DNA of 64,000 bases, from positions 1 through 64,000 of the forward strand of contig LLEY01000165.1 in assembly GCA_001414485.1 (NCBI GenBank). Reading direction: 5' to 3'. The position numbers were made by a program, and so were the translations under genes. Below are positions 1-11,306 of the stretch, piece by piece. Source of the stretch: Calycina herbarum. Its lineage: Eukaryota; Ascomycota; Leotiomycetes; Helotiales; Pezizellaceae. The first letter of the stretch is position 1. Every line of letters starts with the position of its first letter. The notes beneath the pieces were generated by a model that saw only the letters and a program-made list of their open reading frames with translations, was not told where the DNA came from and searched no databases.

Positions 1-264
1 CCCCATAGCTTCTCCTGAATTTTGTCAAGTAGAGATCAAAAACAAAGTCTGTTCACGCGGCCAAATAAAAAGATAGGAAACTCCATATTCGTAGCAAAGA
101 CACCCAAACACCATATCTGAAGAAAAAAAAGATCAACGGGAGGATCGAGACCCGCAAGACACGAACGAGATGACTCGCTGTATTATGTGTCGGGTATAAG
201 TGTTCAAAGACCAACTCAATCCTCATTCGCAAACTGGGACGACCGATGCGCTTGCTTCAATGAT

Positions 265-1084
265 TTATGCTTGGTGCGTATGCTGTTGCGGCATTCCGGA
301 ATTGGGAGGCATTGGATAACCACTTCGTTGTTGTTGTTGAACGTAATTTTGGTATGCGATGGCATTTTGTTGCTCGAGGGATTGTGCCAAATAATTTGGG
401 TGCATCTGTGTGTTTTGTTGTGGAATGCCAGTCGCCCGTTGAGGCTGCTGCAGAGGAATATGTTGTTGCGGGGTCGTGTCTTCGGGGGAATCGACGGTAT
501 TTTGATCGTCGACGCCGTTCTCCCCGTTGCCTGCGGGTTCGGGAGCATTCAAACAAGCCTGTGATTGGGTTAGTTGGAGGACCATGGTTGGCGGCGCAGA
601 AGAGCTTACTTGAATTAAATTCTTGCCCTCAGCTTTGGTGACCAAAGGCTGGAGCTTCGGTGTTGTAAATGTATAAACTAAACCAGTCTCGGAAACGACG
701 AGAAGAAGAACCTGGGTACCGGTGAGAACAGATAACTCGTAAGCCTAGCAAATGCGAATTAGTATTCCGTCGAAGCGGCAGCTGGCAGCGCGACGAATGC
801 GCCCACGCGTCGATTGGGCAATTGGGACATACCTTCTTCATGATTCCGGCTTTGCGCTTGGAAAAGGTGATGTGACGACGCGACTTGTCCGTGATGAACT
901 TGATCTCAATCTTTCTTCGCTCGCGTCCTGGCTTGTCATCATCGTCGTCGTCGTCATCTGCAGCGGCAGGTCGCTGGCGCTTGATGCCGCGGGACTCTCC
1001 GCCTGCAATTGAATTACCATTTCCGACATGCTCGTCGAGGTTGGAAGGCGAGCCTTGGTCGTGTTGGTCGGTGATATCAGTCAT
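265..1084 (-). CDS. mcm1: MADS-box transcription factor, Mcm1/SRF type
   Basis: Two exons: 1084-833 and 744-265, 243 aa. The 88-nt intron has donor GTATGT and acceptor TAG, and the join restores the MADS domain across it (FSKRKAGIMKK then AYELSVLTGTQVLLLVVS). The protein starts with an acidic stretch (eight Asp, then KPGRERRKIE), followed by the MADS DNA-binding and dimerisation domain (about residues 45-115) with the SRF-type ending VYTFTTPKLQPLV. The C-terminal tail is rich in Gln and Pro (LQQPQ, YVQQQQ), as in fungal Mcm1 proteins. Family knowledge: a nuclear regulator acting with partners on mating, cell-cycle and morphogenesis promoters. The ATG at 1084 is chosen because the codons upstream in frame contain no other ATG. 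Identity is secure; orthology to yeast MCM1 rather than another SRF-type paralogue is inferred from the domain. Confidence 0.93.
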
Positions 1085-4000
1085 GTTGATCAAATTCTTT
1101 TAGGTATGACGAGAAGATCTCTTTTGAGTTGAATGCCGACGGCCTTACTGCTTATGGGGAGTGGAGGCTGTTGTCCTGCTTTGTCGCGGAAACCTGGTCG
1201 CGAAGAGCTGGATTAAGGTTGGCGTGGTGGGAAGAAGCGAGTGAAATCGGAAAGAGCGCCTGGGACGGGCAGGCGAGGCGATGGTCTGGAGAAACGGGCG
1301 GGTTTAGTTGGACTGTGTGTCCGACCGGCAGGCCGTAAAGGGGAGGAGAGGCGGTACCGTTTGGTGGGAGGAGCAGCTGGAGGCTGGAGCACAGGTGGGG
1401 GTGGTGTGAGTCGAAGGTGATAGGCGGAGGCTATTTCTGGGGGGTTGGGGGGGGGGGGGGATGTATGTCGGATTGTCGGATCTTTTCGCGCGAACCTGAA
1501 TAGCTGATTGGGGATTAATGATTGATCAGGAAAGGGGTGAGATAAGTGGCAGTGGCAGCGGGGTGATGAAAAGAGAATGGAGAAAGGTGACACCAGAAGA
1601 GCGGTGGATGCAGAGCAGATCTAGAGCAGAGTAGTGCAGTAGAGCGCAGGTGGTCGGAGTTGGGAAGGTGGTGCAAGAAAATAGCGGAGGCTGGGTTAGG
1701 AACTTGGGAGGTTTGGGGGAGGATTGATGGAGGCGATGGGGGGTGAAAGCTTGGGAGGGAAAGAAGCTTGGGCGGGGGAGGGAGGGAAAGAGCGGGCGAA
1801 CAGTGCACACAGCGCAGTTGCTGCAGGGAAGGAAGGAACGACTCTGCAGGGTGTGCCGAGGCGTGGGCGTGGACCCCCGGGCTCGGGTTTTGGGTTGTCA
1901 GTGGTTCTGGAGAAGTGAAGGAAGCCTGGAGGATGCTCGAAGCGGTGTCAAGAAGACGCTGAATCGTGCTTGCCACGCTATTTCCACTCTGCAGAACTGC
2001 TCACTGCAGCCCCCAAACCGCCCTGCCTCGGCCATCCTCTCAGCATGCTGGAAGACGTTGCTCGCCCTGAGACTTCGAGGGGTTCTGGCGCTGGTTTTCA
2101 GGATGGCATGCTGGCATGCTGGCATGCGATGTGCCCTGGTAGCGCATGTCCATCCGTCTCCCGCGCCGCCGTCTCTCTGCTGTGTGCAGTGTGTGCAGGT
2201 CGAGCAGCTCCGTTCTGACGAATGTTTGGCTGAGCAGTTCTCGGCCTTGCTGTTTTCAGTCACAAACGCCTCCTTGCTGCAGGAATGCGTGCAACGGCGA
2301 GAGTCGGCAACTTGACCCAGGCCGAGAGACCTTGGAGGTGCAGACATCAGACGAGAGGCCGAGAAGGAGGGGGGCCCATTCCGACCTAAAATAGGGGGAA
2401 ATGCTGGTCCATCCTCTGCGGACCCTATCGTTATCTGAACGATACCTGGCCTGGCCACCGCGCGAGTCCCATTGCGGCAACTCGAGGATACACGACTCCA
2501 TGACAATTGACGCAAATCAGCTTTGCATCAGTCGCCATTAGAAATCGAAGAATCTAGAAGAAGTCGCGCTGCATCGTGAACAGAAGTCGTGAACAGAAGT
2601 CCTGAACACCAACAGTCGAATTCTCTCAGAGTGGCCATTGTCCTCTCATCTGCCGTTGGCCACCCACGCCCTTCACGCCCTTCACCCCTCGGCACGCAGC
2701 CATTTAATACCAAGTCCAACTGGACACAACTTGGCCTAGAAGGGCTTGGTTCGAGAATGGTTCCATGTGCCATCAGCATCAGCATCAGCATCAGCAGTGT
2801 CAATGTCCATGACATTGCTTGTGCGTGCATGGCCTGCAGGTGAAATAGATTGCGTGTCGCAAGGCGTGAGAGGGGTGGAAATGGGAATGATTTGGTGGTG
2901 TTGATGGTGTTGATGGTGTTGATGAGTTGCGGATGGAGTCGTGAGGAATAGAATCAAGGACAAAAGCCACGTACCTCCACAAATCTCGTCCCAGAACAGA
3001 ATAACCTCAGCTGGTCTGTGTGTGGTGGTTATCGTTGGTGTCGTCACTTTTCTTCACTCTTTCCGTTGGTGCTTTTTTTCGGGTTTACCTGTCTGGTCTG
3101 GCAGCAGGGATGGTGTGGCCGAACTTGCGTGGTTTCGGTGTGTTGGGAATCAATGCAAAGTCTCTTTGTGGACAAGTTCGAGGAGAGGGCTCACTTCTTA
3201 TGGTTCTTCTGGTCTAGCGTCATTCGCTTAGGGGATGCGGATTATCGTTGGTCCGAGGCTTTAGCTGCCTTTTGGCTTAGTCATACAGGTGGGTCCAGGT
3301 GCTCTGATTCGCAGCCGCGCCCTCCTCCTGCAGGTGAATCGAACCTGCGGAGGTAGTGCTAGGCTAGGCAGCTACAAATAGGTATCCAAGCTTGCGAAAA
3401 GCCGATCCTCCGCACACTTTTCTGCTGATTACATTGTCTAGCCCTTCGTTTCTTGGTCATTTTACCCCAGACTGACAACTGTCAATTAATCTTATAGGAA
3501 GCAGAGATGAGGATCGGGGGGAACCTTGAAGGCAGCGCAGCAAAAGACAAGCAAGTGGAAGCGCTCGGGCTGACAAAACGCAATGCCCCGTTGAAACCCC
3601 GAATAAAATAGTCATTACCCGGCCGAGTTCCGACACCGGTGAAGAACTGGAGTCTTTTGAGTTGTGTGACTCTAAGTCTCACCTCAGCATTAATTGCTTC
3701 TTCTGCTTTAGGCCAAGCATGTACCAGACTACCGGTACCTGACTATCGAAGTTTTTTCTGCGTCTATCAAGGTTTCCAAAGTCAAGCCTTCACGATTTAA
3801 GGTCGGTCAAGCGCTCCCACTTTGTTAGAGTGTGGGGAAATATGTCCGGATACAACCAATCACACATTAGCTTCCATCATTAAAAGCTCGTCATTTTCCA
3901 ATCCAAGAACGCCATCAACAAATTTGTTGTAGCAACTAGCTGTCCTGGCATCCTGAACTTAATTCGATTATTGAGATTCTATTTCTACAGAAACCATTTA

Positions 4001-4825
4001 CCACCAGGGGAGGGGGTCTGGTCAAAGTATAGTAAGTACCTTCACTCTGCTCCCGCAATTGTTCGACGAAGATTCGCAAAATCAACTCAGACTATTCTAC
4101 CAAGTCTGAACAACTGGATCAAGTTGTCTTTAGAAGAGTTGTTTGAAGAGCAAATGCCTTGGGGCGAGAGTTTGCGTCAAGTGATCCAATCAGACCATTT
4201 TCCTAAGCGCGGAAACCGGTCAACGCCACAGGAGTTTATTGCATTAAGCAACTTTTAGGAAACAACGACAACACCTCGATTCAAACCATTCTCAAGAAGA
4301 CTTCATCCAGATTTATCTTCAGATAAAGTCACACAAATCATTCATCATCTCAGCAGATTCCAAGTCCCCCCATCGAACCACCTGCCTGGCCCGTGCCATG
4401 ACAGCAGGTGGACCAAACGACTGCCACAGATTTCCAGACGTGAGGCAAAATCCAAAACACCTCTTGTCTGGGCCTCACCACCCACCCTTACCCGCCCACC
4501 CCATCGTGCCATTTTCCTCCCTACTGTGCCCAGGCACGGACAATGCAAGTGTTTCCTCGCTCTCGCTCTCTCTCTCTCTCTCCTTTGCTCTGCATCTCTC
4601 AGTTACCCTACGGTCTTTAGCTTCAAATTTTTTGTTTCTTCTTATTTCCCGATCATCTATCTTTTAATTTTTCTCCCTTTTCCTTTTCTCCGCGATTGAA
4701 GCGGCTTCGACCTCTGTTTGGATATTTTTAGGCGCCGGTCGTCAGTAGACAAGTTGTGAAGGCATAACGAGGAAACCCAACATCTATATTTCCATACACG
4801 AGACGGACGATAAACCAAATTCGAG
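1085..4825. other. 3.7-kb intergenic region between divergent mcm1-like and pls1-like genes
   Basis: I recognise no protein or RNA gene here. It is the shared upstream region of two divergent genes, so it should contain both promoters and 5' leaders. Visible simple sequence: a run of 14 G at 1447-1460, a triplicated GGCATGCT unit near 2105-2127, four CATCAG units near 2771-2797, three GGTGTTGAT units near 2896-2922, and a CT microsatellite near 4560-4585 just upstream of the tetraspanin gene. Open frames here are Pro/Ser- or Arg-rich, lack family features and look like chance frames in skewed sequence. Confidence 0.6.
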
Positions 4826-5669
4826 ATGGCGCGCGATAACATTCTCCTGACCTATGTCGGTCTGGACATCTTGTTCGTCTCCACCGGAGCACTATTAATC
4901 ATCTTCGCCCTCAACAACCAGGCCGAAACTGCAAAGGAGTTTACGAAGGATACAGTGGTGCGGGATTTGTTATTGGGAATGTGTCCGTTGAATGGTACGA
5001 AAACCCGGGAGAAAATACCCTCAAAGTTTTCCATAAATCCAATACTGACGGAGAAAAACAAACAGCCGCCATCGGGAATGCCGTTCTCGTCTTCCTCACC
5101 TTTTTAGTCTCCATCCCCGCGATCGTTATGCCCAGCACAAGAGGATGGTTGAAATTCCACGGCTACCTGACTGTCGTATGCGCATTCTTCACCTTGGTCA
5201 TCGGCTTGGACATCTGGTTCGAGACGTTGCGAACACGCAAGAACCTCTCTGATATCTGGATCACCCAACCACCCGCCACACAATCTCTCCTCCAACAAAC
5301 TGTTTGTCCCCCTTCCTTCCCCTCATCCCTCTTATCCCCCCATTCCCTTTCCTCCCTGCCATTCATACATACATACTAATCGTACTTCCCTCACAGCTCC
5401 AATGCTGCGGCTACTCCAACAGCACATCCCCCCCCTTCGTCCAAGACACCTTCTGCACCTCGGCCATCCAAGCCGCCTCGCAACTCGGCTGCGTAACCCC
5501 TTTCTCGAAGGAGGCCAACAATTTCCTCGACTTGGTATTCACGGGCGCCTTTGGGATTGTGGGACTTGATGCTACGCTTGTTATTACGACGGCTATTTTG
5601 CTCAAGGACCGCAAGGAGAAGGAGAGGTATCGCTTTATTGATGAGAAGAGTGGGGCTGGTGCTTTTTAA
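4826..5669 (+). CDS. pls1: Tetraspanin, Pls1 type
   Basis: Three exons: 4826-4994, 5066-5301 and 5397-5669, 225 aa. Introns use GTACGA..CAG and GTTTGT..CAG. Four membrane segments are visible: near residues 8-28, then two around the stretches VFLTFLVSIPAIV and GYLTVVCAFFTLVIG, and a last one near FGIVGLDATLVITTAILL. The extracellular loop starts with the tetraspanin CCG motif (LQCCGYSNST), followed by further Cys residues (TFCTS, LGCV). The short basic/acidic cytoplasmic tail is KDRKEKERYRFIDEK. Length and the MARDN start agree with fungal Pls1 tetraspanins, which in plant-pathogenic ascomycetes are needed for appressorium penetration-peg formation. The virulence role in this organism is inference. 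The ATG at 4826 is the first in frame and gives the expected N-terminal membrane helix. Confidence 0.88.
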
Positions 5670-7308
5670 GGGGTGGGCTGGCTGTGTTGGGGTTGTAACG
5701 GTTGGGGGAAATGGAGAGGTGAGGGGATGTGGTGGATATATTTTGATGGTGTGGTGAGAGAGAGGTTGGGAGGGAGGGAATTTGAACGCGGTAAGAGTTC
5801 TGTTTTGATTCTCTACCCTGTCTTTTTTCTGTGGTCGAGGAGAGGAGGCTTTTTGGTCCCCTGCGAGGGGTTGTTTTTGTACATGGATATTGATGCCTTT
5901 TAGCTAGGGTTGAATGAGGGATTTTTTATAGAATATTAGCTGGATCTGAAAAGAGAGTTTTCCCATGGGTGTGGTGAGAGTATCCATCATTCATTCCTCC
6001 ATGTATCAGTCCTTTCGCTATTTGTGCGTATCGTTTTCATCATATACCTATCTTACTAAAGAAGAGTTCAGGAGATTGAGGGGTATCATCCGAGAGGTTT
6101 TGGAAGAATCGGGTCATGAATTCTTTCCTATCCTCTTGGGTGATGCTGCTGGTTCTTCGAGAAATACTGGAAGAATAGTAAGAGTTGGTATACGCGGAGG
6201 AAGGACTGGGGTGGGGCACTTCAAGAGAGTATTGAAAGAGATTGTGAAAGAGAGATTCTTGCTTTCCCTCTGTGTTTTTCTTGAACAATCCTGGTTGTTT
6301 GAGAGCTGGAGAACTCAGAACGAAGGGGGGGGGGGGGGGGGGGAGAAAATGGCTTAGAAGAGGTGGAGAGGATCGTAGGGTTGTAGGTTCTTGCTGCTGA
6401 GCAGTGACCAAACAAACCCCTGATACTTACCTCGTCAGTGATCTCGGGATTGAGAAAAGGAGTCTAATGTGGACTGTTTTGAGGAAGGAGCTAGGTACCT
6501 CTCAATCTCTCTCTCTCTCTCTCTTAGATCGAGATTGGATTGGATTGTAAGTAGCCTGTACGTACGCATTGCATTCTCTTTGAGATCTGCCCTTTTCTTC
6601 TCTTCAAGCACGCGATTCTTCGATGCGTTCCTGGTATGCCTGGTTTCAAGTTACTCCAGTAGGCATTGCATTGTTGGTGAAGTATTTACAGCATTGGACG
6701 ATGAGGTCACGTAATCTTATTTTTCCAATGCGGAAGGATTGAGAACTCAAGGGTTCTCAAGTTTTTGGAAATGCTTGGGAAATTAAGTTGTGCTGAAAGG
6801 GTTTTGTCCTAGATAGGTTTCTACAAAGCTTGGTAGGGCAGGAAGTATGTAGAGCAATGTTCTCAGGAACTTACTTCTGTTGTGGCCCACACTTGTCTTT
6901 CTCACTTTTACACTTGTCTTGACAAACTAGTTCTTTATAGCTACGCAATATTCTAAGCGGTGGTACAGGGCTGAGTGAAGAGTTTGTAGAGTCAGAATCA
7001 AGAAGATCACATATTCATAGGAACATCAAAGATTTCAGTAAGCTAGATTTCTCATTGCCATCACTACCTAACCGCACTTCCTCCATTAACATCCCCAGAA
7101 GCCTACAGTTCATCTCAGCTAACCTTATCCCTCCTATCAGCATCATACCCAGAGCAAGATGTTATGCATGACCAATGTCTTGCTTCCAGTATTCCTCCAG
7201 TATATTATAGGTGGAAAAGACATCCCCCCCCCAAAGAGAGGCAAAAAGCAGATCTCGCTAATCAGATTCGAAGTTTTAGAAAACAAAGACCACCAACCAA
7301 TGATGAAC
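5670..7308. other. Intergenic region, convergent 3' flanks of tetraspanin and ZIP transporter
   Basis: No gene recognised. The region contains a run of 19 G at 6325-6343 and a CT microsatellite near 6500-6523. Open frames overlapping the G-run on both strands owe their length to low-complexity sequence and show no family features. Confidence 0.55.
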
Positions 7309-8554
7309 CTAAGCCCACTTTCCGAGTAGTGCCATAACACCAGCCCCAATGAAAACAGTGGTAACCATAAAGGTCAATCTCTTGGAGTCTCTGGTCAAGT
7401 CTGGGTTGAAGAGGAAGTCGCGTGCGAGCAACTCAACAAGGCCAGTGTAGATCAGAATGCCTGCCGAGATGGCGTCCAAGACTCCCGAGATAACATTGGC
7501 AGTGAAAGAGCCTGAGTTGTAGGTTGTGCGGAGACCGAGACCGATGGCGATGGCGAGTGGAGTGGTGAGACCGTAACAGCCGCAGAGGAACCATGGAAGC
7601 CAGGAGAGACGCCTAGGGAAGGGGATCGCGGACATACGAGCGCCGATACCGAGACCTTCGAAGGCTTGGTGGAAGACGATGACAGGGTAGAGGGTGTTGA
7701 ACTCGTCGCCGGTGGTTCCTAGGTTCTTGGGGGGAATTAGTTTGAGTTTGATGAGGAGGGCAGAGAGGAAGCGAGAAAAAGACTTACCAGTCCGATGATA
7801 ACACTGTGGAAGATCACACCAAACTCGAGGATAAGAAAGGCGGCAATTTGCTGACGGAAAGAGCGCTCTTCCCAGTCGATGAGGGAGGGAGTAAGGGTGT
7901 TCTTCTCGCTATCGGTATCCTTGCTTGGGAGGTCCTTGCCCTGTCGAGCAGCGGAGATGGCAGCGTGCATTTGGTCATCTTGGTCACCAGAATGAAGTTG
8001 ATTGTGGGAACGGCCAGATCCAGGGGCTGAGGTGATGATTCGCTCAACGTTGGGGTGTTCATGGCTATGGGCATAACCATATTTCTTGTCGACGTAACGC
8101 TCAGCTCCAAAGTCAAAGAGGAAGATGACCATGAGGGAGGCGAGGACGATTGCAGGACACCATGAGTAGTCAGCCCAGTGGCCAGTCATACCAACACACG
8201 AAGCCGGTCCGATCTCTTGGTAGGCAGGGTCGAGAAGGCTGTTGGAGTTAGCATTGAAGGGTAGGGAAGGATCAGTTGGACATACTGGATGAAGGCGGTC
8301 GCGATAATGACTCCAGCGCCGAAGTAGCGAGCGAAGAGATACACATAGATATTGATCTTAAACCACTTGACGCGTGCGGCAACGACTGGGAAGAGCGTGA
8401 AGAAGAGGGAGGAGAGGAGGACGACAAAGATGGCTGAGATGCGAGCCCCGAGTCGTCCATCATACTCGTTCTCACCCGCGTTCAAGAAACAGATAATGTC
8501 TCTTGGATCCGCGGTGGTGAGGTTGACTGCAGTCGGATCGAAGTCTGAAGACAT
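7309..8554 (-). CDS. ZIP-family plasma-membrane zinc transporter (Zrt1/Zrt2-like)
   Basis: Three exons: 8554-8286, 8238-7788 and 7725-7309, 378 aa. Donors are GTATGT and GTAAGT. The joins recreate two diagnostic ZIP motifs: HLLDPAYQEIGPASC at the first junction (the conserved TM His of the HLLDPA motif) and FHQAFEGLGIGAR after the second. About eight hydrophobic helices can be traced. The variable cytoplasmic loop between TM3 and TM4 is hydrophilic and carries a short His cluster (HSHEHPN), a likely metal-binding site. The last residues (LGKWA) match fungal Zrt transporters. Family knowledge: uptake of Zn2+, sometimes Fe2+, across the plasma membrane; high-affinity members are induced by zinc starvation. 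Sequence alone does not separate the high-affinity Zrt1 from the low-affinity Zrt2 type. Confidence 0.92.
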
Positions 8555-9242
8555 CTTGAGCGTAGATCGATCTCTGATGTGGTCGGTCGTAGATCGGTTG
8601 CTTGATCAGAGTTGAGGATTGAGTTGGAGAGACAGGTTTGCGTGGCTGGCGCAGAAGAGGTTGTCAGAAGGTGTCGGAGGTGTCGGATGGTGGTTGAAAG
8701 GTAACGACGGGAAGAGGACGTGAAAGGGAAGAGGAGGAAAAGTCAAAAGCTGGTCAGTGAGCCGCCTTTTTTGTATTTTCACATTCACACAGCTGACGAC
8801 AAGTCCCAAGTACCCATCAAGGTATACACCACGAAAGCTTTTCGGCGAGGCGCGACAATTATACGCGATGTGAGTGGGGGGAGGAAGTGGGGACTTTGGG
8901 GAGGAGGTAGGTGAAGCCGATTTTGGGTACCTGGATGGCTAAGGAAAAGCATTCACTTGGAAAAGCATGAAAAGTCTTGTTTGCTGGCCACTGTTGCTTA
9001 AAGGTGATCCTTGGTGTGCTTCTTCTTGCTTTCATTGTGCTGTTCAGCGAATCATTTCATCTTGATTTGATCTGTTGTTGCACTACATTAGAGGCCCCCT
9101 TTCAGTCATCGTCTACCCAGTTATCTACGCGATCCGATCATCTGGTGCTGGACAGGTGCCACAGAAACCTTCAATATCCCGAATCCATGGTTCCGGGTAC
9201 TAGAACAATGAACCATTCATGGCCACGGCCACGGCGGCCGCT
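8555..9242. other. Intergenic region upstream of the ZIP gene
   Basis: Contains the promoter and 5' leader of the zinc transporter and the 3' flank of the MFS gene. I looked for a palindromic Zap1-like element but did not identify one with confidence. No other gene is seen. Confidence 0.5.
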
Positions 9243-10825
9243 CTATTCGTCGGTAATAAGTGCCCCGAGAACGGCTACTGCCGAAAGCAGTCCCGCGCTA
9301 CAGACTTTGAATATGTTTTCTCGGTGCTGCCGACCTAAATGAGCACTTGTAAATTTTACTTTTCTATTTACAGATTGAAGGTATTGCCTATACCTTCTTT
9401 GGTCAACACCAGACCCATAACAACAAACAAGTTCAGCGGGATCCTCAATAGACTGTATACCTTGGCTCGAACACGATCTTCGATAATCCTCTCTTTGAGG
9501 TGCGCAACACTTGGGAAATAGATGCCGCAGCATATCTCGAACATGCAGAAACACCAGAATGTTAAAGCTTCGTTATGGAATAGAACTGGAATGATGAAGC
9601 AGGCGCTTGCAACAGTCAAAGTAACCATGAGTAACTTTGAAGACGTTACCACCCAACGGCTCCTCGGAAGGGAGGAGTAGTAGGTGAAGAATTGAGATCC
9701 CAACACCATGGCACACATCAATGCTGCAAAGATGATTCCAAATGGCATGTGGTCACCTCTTCCATCTTCCTCATGCGCAAATTCCAGGGCTGGGAATTTG
9801 AAAAAGACCCAGAGGTACATTGACCCTTCGAAGAAAGTCATTGCAAGGCAAATAGCCCAGAGTCGTTTGTCTGCGGACTCCGTCAGCATGCTACTAGGCA
9901 GACAGTTCTTGAAAACTCGCCTTCCATCAGTTGAACAAATGTCTTTTTCTCAAGTGTGTTTCCCTCCAGCTTCTCGCTGTCTCCAGCTTCTCCATAGTTC
10001 TCAGTCTTGGAATTGTTAGCAGTTACTTTACGGCAGAGTGGTGTGAACTCGCCCATCGATTTGATATTAAAATGAAACCAGCGATTAGCAAGCTAATTGC
10101 CAACAGGAATGGTGCAGTTCTGGTCCGGGTAAAGTCTGCAATTCCTTGTGCCATCACTCCTGCTAATATTGCAACTAAGCAATTAATCATTGTCATAACA
10201 CCGAATACATCTTTCAAGCTTCCCACCTCTTCTAATTGTTGTTTGTGGAACTCAGAAACCATCCAGCTCTCGAAGACTGTAACCATCATCGTGGTTGCAA
10301 CACCCCCAAGCATGCGACCAGCAAAGAGTACATGAAGCGAATCGGACAATACAGTCAAACAGGAGAGCAAGTAAAGCACACAAAAGAGAAGAGCTGTCCA
10401 GCGTCGGCCATATCGGTCTGCTAGTGATCCAACAAAAACCCCAGAAATAGCTGCAGCTAGAAATCCCATGCTGAAGAGGTGAGCAACAGTTTCTTCTGGG
10501 AGTCCTTTCTCGTCCTTATATAGTGTGTACACGTAAGGACCCTACATCATCAGCATTGTCTTCCGCTCTGAGACAGCCATCAACGCACCTGAATCCAGTC
10601 TGAACCAAGTACAAGAATATACACGGGAAAGAAGGTCTTCTTGAATTTCCACATCTCCCCAGAATCAGTTGTTGATCTTCCGAGTTCGGTATCATACCGA
10701 CTCCTACTCCTTCCAGAATTTCCTTTGTGTTTTTGCTGGAGATAGCCAACTCCCGCCACAATCGCCACAAAGACGTAAATATTATATTCGTAGAAGGACA
10801 TGATTGCGGCAAGCCAATCTCCCAT
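9243..10825 (-). CDS. MFS transporter, molybdate-anion (MFSD5/MOT2-like) family, possibly broken
   Basis: Recognisable exons are 10825-10589, 10541-10053, a middle part from 10005, a part ending at 9394, and 9334-9243. Family features: the N-terminal helix MSFYEYNIYVFVAIVAGVG, then FFPVYILVLGSDWIQ joined to GPYVYTLYKDEKG, the MFS motif SLADRYGRRW, a central ENYG loop, DKRLWAICLAMTFFEGSMYL, CCGIYFPSV and a final helix. Homologues are proposed molybdate importers of the plasma membrane. Two oddities: reaching the conserved ENYG loop needs a 47-nt intron with a GC-AG border (10052-10006), and between about 10005 and 9890 the frame shifts by one base with no plausible intron. An alternative is a 124-nt GTAAAG..CAAG intron that skips ENYG altogether. 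The start could be 10825 or the internal ATG at 10801. Family call firm; integrity uncertain. Confidence 0.75.
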
Positions 10826-11306
10826 GAAGTAAGTGTCTGGGTTTTGACGCTGGCTTTCAAAGGGAGTCTGGGCATGTCAACTTTGAGGCAAGGGATGAGG
10901 TTGAGAAAGGTGACCATTCCTCAGTTTTGATGCCGAGAGCAAACCCCTGCGCAAGTGGGCCAGTGCTTTGGGCTTTGGTTTGGTGGATTGTTGGAACCAA
11001 TAATTTTCAATGTTTCCACCCTTCCCTTTTGATACAAAAATAGTTGAGAGACTCGACCACAAATATTTCGGAGTTTTCCAGACATCAAAGCAGGGCTTAA
11101 TATACCACCCGTTCAAGGCTCATCTAAGACAGCTCGAACGGAAAACAAATAAATCATAGCACGTTCTCTCAGGGCTGGAACGCCACCAGTATTCGCCAAA
11201 AAAAAGTGAGACATACCTGCTTCACAACCAACAAAAATATTCAACCCCTCATTCTCCCTCATCCATCTCAGAATTCCGTCGATAAATTGGAAGGGGAGAA
11301 TGAAAA
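10826..11306. promoter_or_regulatory. Bidirectional upstream region of the MFS and nucleotide-sugar transporter genes
   Basis: These ~480 bp lie between two divergent start codons and must carry both promoters. No clear TATA box or named operator is seen. Confidence 0.5.

Noticed and set aside
1515..1976. Pro/Ser-rich open frame on the minus strand upstream of the MADS gene
   Set aside because: Overlaps G-rich simple sequence, has open frames on both strands and no domain or splice logic; likely a chance frame in the long 5' region.
3330..3360. tRNA-like T-arm (GGTTCGATTC on the minus strand)
   Set aside because: Stem spacing is wrong by two bases and no matching anticodon or acceptor stems are nearby.
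5965..6411. Overlapping open frames on both strands downstream of the tetraspanin gene
   Set aside because: Their length depends on a G19 run and mutual strand complementarity; no family similarity.
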